A DNA stretch of 16,450 nt from Gammaproteobacteria bacterium UBA4475 (GTDB lineage: Bacteria > Pseudomonadota > Gammaproteobacteria > Pseudomonadales > Azotimanducaceae), in NCBI GenBank assembly GCA_002389265.1, contig DGOD01000213.1, positions 1 through 16,450 of the forward strand, given 5' to 3'. The notes under the pieces are model-generated. The model was not told the DNA's origin and did no database searches. It saw only the letters and a program-made list of their open reading frames with translations. Numbering within the stretch: the stretch's first letter is position 1; the number at the start of each line of letters is the position of its first letter. The position numbers and the translations under genes are program-made. Shown piece by piece: positions 15,179 to 16,450 of this stretch.

Positions 15179-15946
15179 ATGAATCACACCGCACCCCAAC
15201 CGGTCCCATCTCGGCGGGAACTCACTAAACGACTGTTCACAGTTTATAAATGGCTGTGGGTGATCCCGTTTCTCGGCGTTTCAACATTGGTCATTGGCAC
15301 CACTATCATCTGCCTGGCATTTCTCGGTCTACCTGACCTGGCCTCGAGGGTGCTCGGCCCGATCTGGGCGAAAATTAACAGCCTCATGATGATGCTCACC
15401 GTCCAAGTCGAGGGGCGCGATAAATTCAACCCGAAGCAATCCTATATCATCGTCGCTAATCACCAGAGTCAGGTAGATATTCTGGCTCTCTACGGCCATC
15501 TTGGGGTCGATTTTAAGTGGGTGATGAAACAAGAATTGCGCAGAGTTCCTGTGCTGGGCCCCGCCTGCGCTGCGATGGGCCATATTTTTATCGATCGCGG
15601 CAATACCGAATCAGCTTTGACCTCAATCAACAACGCCAGAACACAGATCAAAGATGGCATGTCCGTGGTTTTCTTCCCCGAGGGCACCCGGTCACGGGAT
15701 GGTGAATTGATGCACTTTAAAAAAGGCGCCTATCGTCTGGCGCTAGAACTGCAATTGCCCATTCTGCCGGTGACGATTTTGGGTACTCACCAAATTCTCC
15801 CAACGGACACTCTTGACTTAACACCCGGCGAGGCCCGCATAGTCTTTCACGCGCCCATTTCGACCCAAGGTCTAGATGCCAGCGATCTGCCGCGGTTGGT
15901 CGACCAAAGCCGTGAGGCCATCCTCGACAGGTTAAATCGGGCTTAG
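15179..15946 (+). CDS. plsC: 1-acyl-sn-glycerol-3-phosphate acyltransferase
   Basis: A 255-residue membrane-associated acyltransferase that adds the second acyl chain to lysophosphatidic acid, giving phosphatidic acid for phospholipid synthesis. Motif I is ANHQSQVD, with His95 and Asp100 (HX4D); motif III is FPEGTRSR at 166-173; LPVTILGTH follows near 196-204. A hydrophobic segment at about 27-51 should anchor it in the inner membrane. The frame is open upstream to 15083 inside the TauD-like gene, but ATG 15179, 22 bases after that stop, gives the family-like N-terminus. It may not be the only PlsC paralogue in the genome; its pairing with a TauD-like gene suggests an accessory or conditionally expressed copy (inference). 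Confidence 0.92.
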   Translation: MNHTAPQPVPSRRELTKRLFTVYKWLWVIPFLGVSTLVIGTTIICLAFLGLPDLASRVLGPIWAKINSLMMMLTVQVEGRDKFNPKQSYIIVANHQSQVDILALYGHLGVDFKWVMKQELRRVPVLGPACAAMGHIFIDRGNTESALTSINNARTQIKDGMSVVFFPEGTRSRDGELMHFKKGAYRLALELQLPILPVTILGTHQILPTDTLDLTPGEARIVFHAPISTQGLDASDLPRLVDQSREAILDRLNRA

Positions 15947-15965
15947 GAAATGTTGAGGTAGCCCC

Positions 15966-15990
15966 GGGGTCCGGACTCCTACTTTTTCTT
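15966..15990 (+). terminator. Possible intrinsic terminator of the TauD-plsC transcript
   Basis: GGGGTCCGGACTCC (15966-15979) folds as a near-perfect hairpin (five pairs including one G-U, CCGG loop), followed by TACTTTTTCTT. It starts about 20 bases after the plsC stop and overlaps the 3' end of the convergent small gene. The stem is short, so strength is uncertain. Confidence 0.42.
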
Positions 15991-16200
15991 CCGGCGGTTT
16001 TTGGCGGGTTTAGTGGTTTTGGCTGATTTTGCCTTGCTCGGCTGACTCGCCTCACGCACTGCCTTGAATGTCTCACGCATGGCCTGGACTCGCCCCTCCT
16101 TGCGTTGCAAGACATGGGGTTGTTTGGCAGCGTTAAAATCGATCACCTGACCATCTCCAACTGGGGAGTCCGAAGTCTGAGCTGTCTGTTTATCCACCAT
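15979..16200 (-). CDS. Small Lys/Ala-rich hypothetical protein
   Basis: A 73-residue protein I cannot assign to a named family. The N-terminal part is acidic to neutral with VIDFNAAKQPHVLQRKEGR (19-37), then a helix-like RVQAMRETFKAVREA (37-51). The tail from 52 is almost only Lys, Ala, Ser, Thr and Pro, ending NRRKKK, reminiscent of histone H1-like or nucleic-acid-binding tails. ATG 16200 has AGGTG 6 bases upstream (AAAAGGTG run), better than the GTG at 16209. TATAAG on the minus strand (16226-16221) could be a -10 giving a very short leader. Nothing nearby links it functionally. Ribosome site, lack of competing frames and biased composition favour a real gene over chance. Confidence 0.65.
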   Translation of the reverse strand: MVDKQTAQTSDSPVGDGQVIDFNAAKQPHVLQRKEGRVQAMRETFKAVREASQPSKAKSAKTTKPAKNRRKKK

Positions 16201-16384
16201 GATGAACACCTTTTATCGATCTTATAAAAACCTTAAAACCTGCCTGGCCCAGATGGCGCAACCATCAGCCTGAGAAGGACTCTTCCCGCCCGGCGACAAA
16301 GGCGCTTCTCACGAAATCAACGCCACTCACTCCAACGCTGGCAGAACAAATAGGTTGTTTACTTTTCTAACTTGCACTTATACC

Positions 16385-16450
16385 ATGCCCGCTACACCGA
16401 TCCCAGCCAAGGCGCCTATAAAGCCATCGCTAGATTATTTAACCCCTGAC
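16385..16450 (+). CDS. Possible 5' end of a gene running off the window
   Basis: An ATG at 16385 opens a frame of 22 codons without a stop to the window edge, reading MPATPIPAKAPIKPSLDYLT and onward. The region before it is non-coding, as expected for a gene start, but there is no clear ribosome site. Too short to identify. Confidence 0.3.
   Translation, partial: MPATPIPAKAPIKPSLDYLTPD

Overview
The window looks like chromosomal DNA of a gammaproteobacterium, probably a marine or aquatic heterotroph. The reasons are a fused RlmK/RlmL 23S rRNA methyltransferase, an RlmA with the gammaproteobacterial zinc-ribbon start, and a mix of oxidative and lipid-related enzymes (epoxide-hydrolase-like hydrolase, PhyH and TauD/TfdA dioxygenases, ecdysteroid-kinase-like kinase). 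This placement is inferred from gene content only. Base composition appears even across the window. I see no transposase, integrase, phage gene, CRISPR array, tRNA or rRNA, so this reads as ordinary chromosome rather than an island.

Layout: 1-450 has no supportable gene. 451-3091 (+) holds an epoxide-hydrolase-like protein, a PhyH-type dioxygenase 3 bases later, and a DUF599 membrane protein. 3129-3240 is a heptamer/28-mer tandem repeat between convergent genes, overlapping the 3' end of the next one. 3236-4387 (-) is an iron-dependent alcohol dehydrogenase with a TTG start. 4649-6889 (-) is rlmKL. 7125-10594 (-) runs photolyase, then an alpha/beta hydrolase that is probably kynurenine formamidase, then kynureninase, the last two overlapping by ATGA. 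10833-11897 (+) is an ecdysteroid-kinase-like phosphotransferase. 11922-13040 (-) is a DUF1653 protein abutting rlmA. 13120-14115 (-) is a MarR-GNAT fusion regulator, divergent from 14311-15946 (+), a TauD/TfdA dioxygenase followed by plsC. 15979-16200 (-) is a small Lys/Ala-rich protein, and an open frame starts near 16385 and runs off the window.

How they fit together: the hydrolase pair and kynureninase form the lower kynurenine branch (N-formylkynurenine to kynurenine to anthranilate plus alanine); the tryptophan dioxygenase is not in the window. The epoxide hydrolase and PhyH pair looks like a two-gene oxidative module of unknown substrate. The MarR-GNAT protein sits opposite the TauD-plsC pair across a 195-base spacer rich in inverted repeats, suggesting local control of one or both. 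The remaining genes are housekeeping: rRNA modification, phospholipid synthesis and light-driven DNA repair.

No gene is obviously broken and no clearly new multi-gene system stands out. The most unusual items are the phased heptamer repeat, the MarR-GNAT/TauD intergenic region and the unassigned substrates of the EH-PhyH pair and the kinase.
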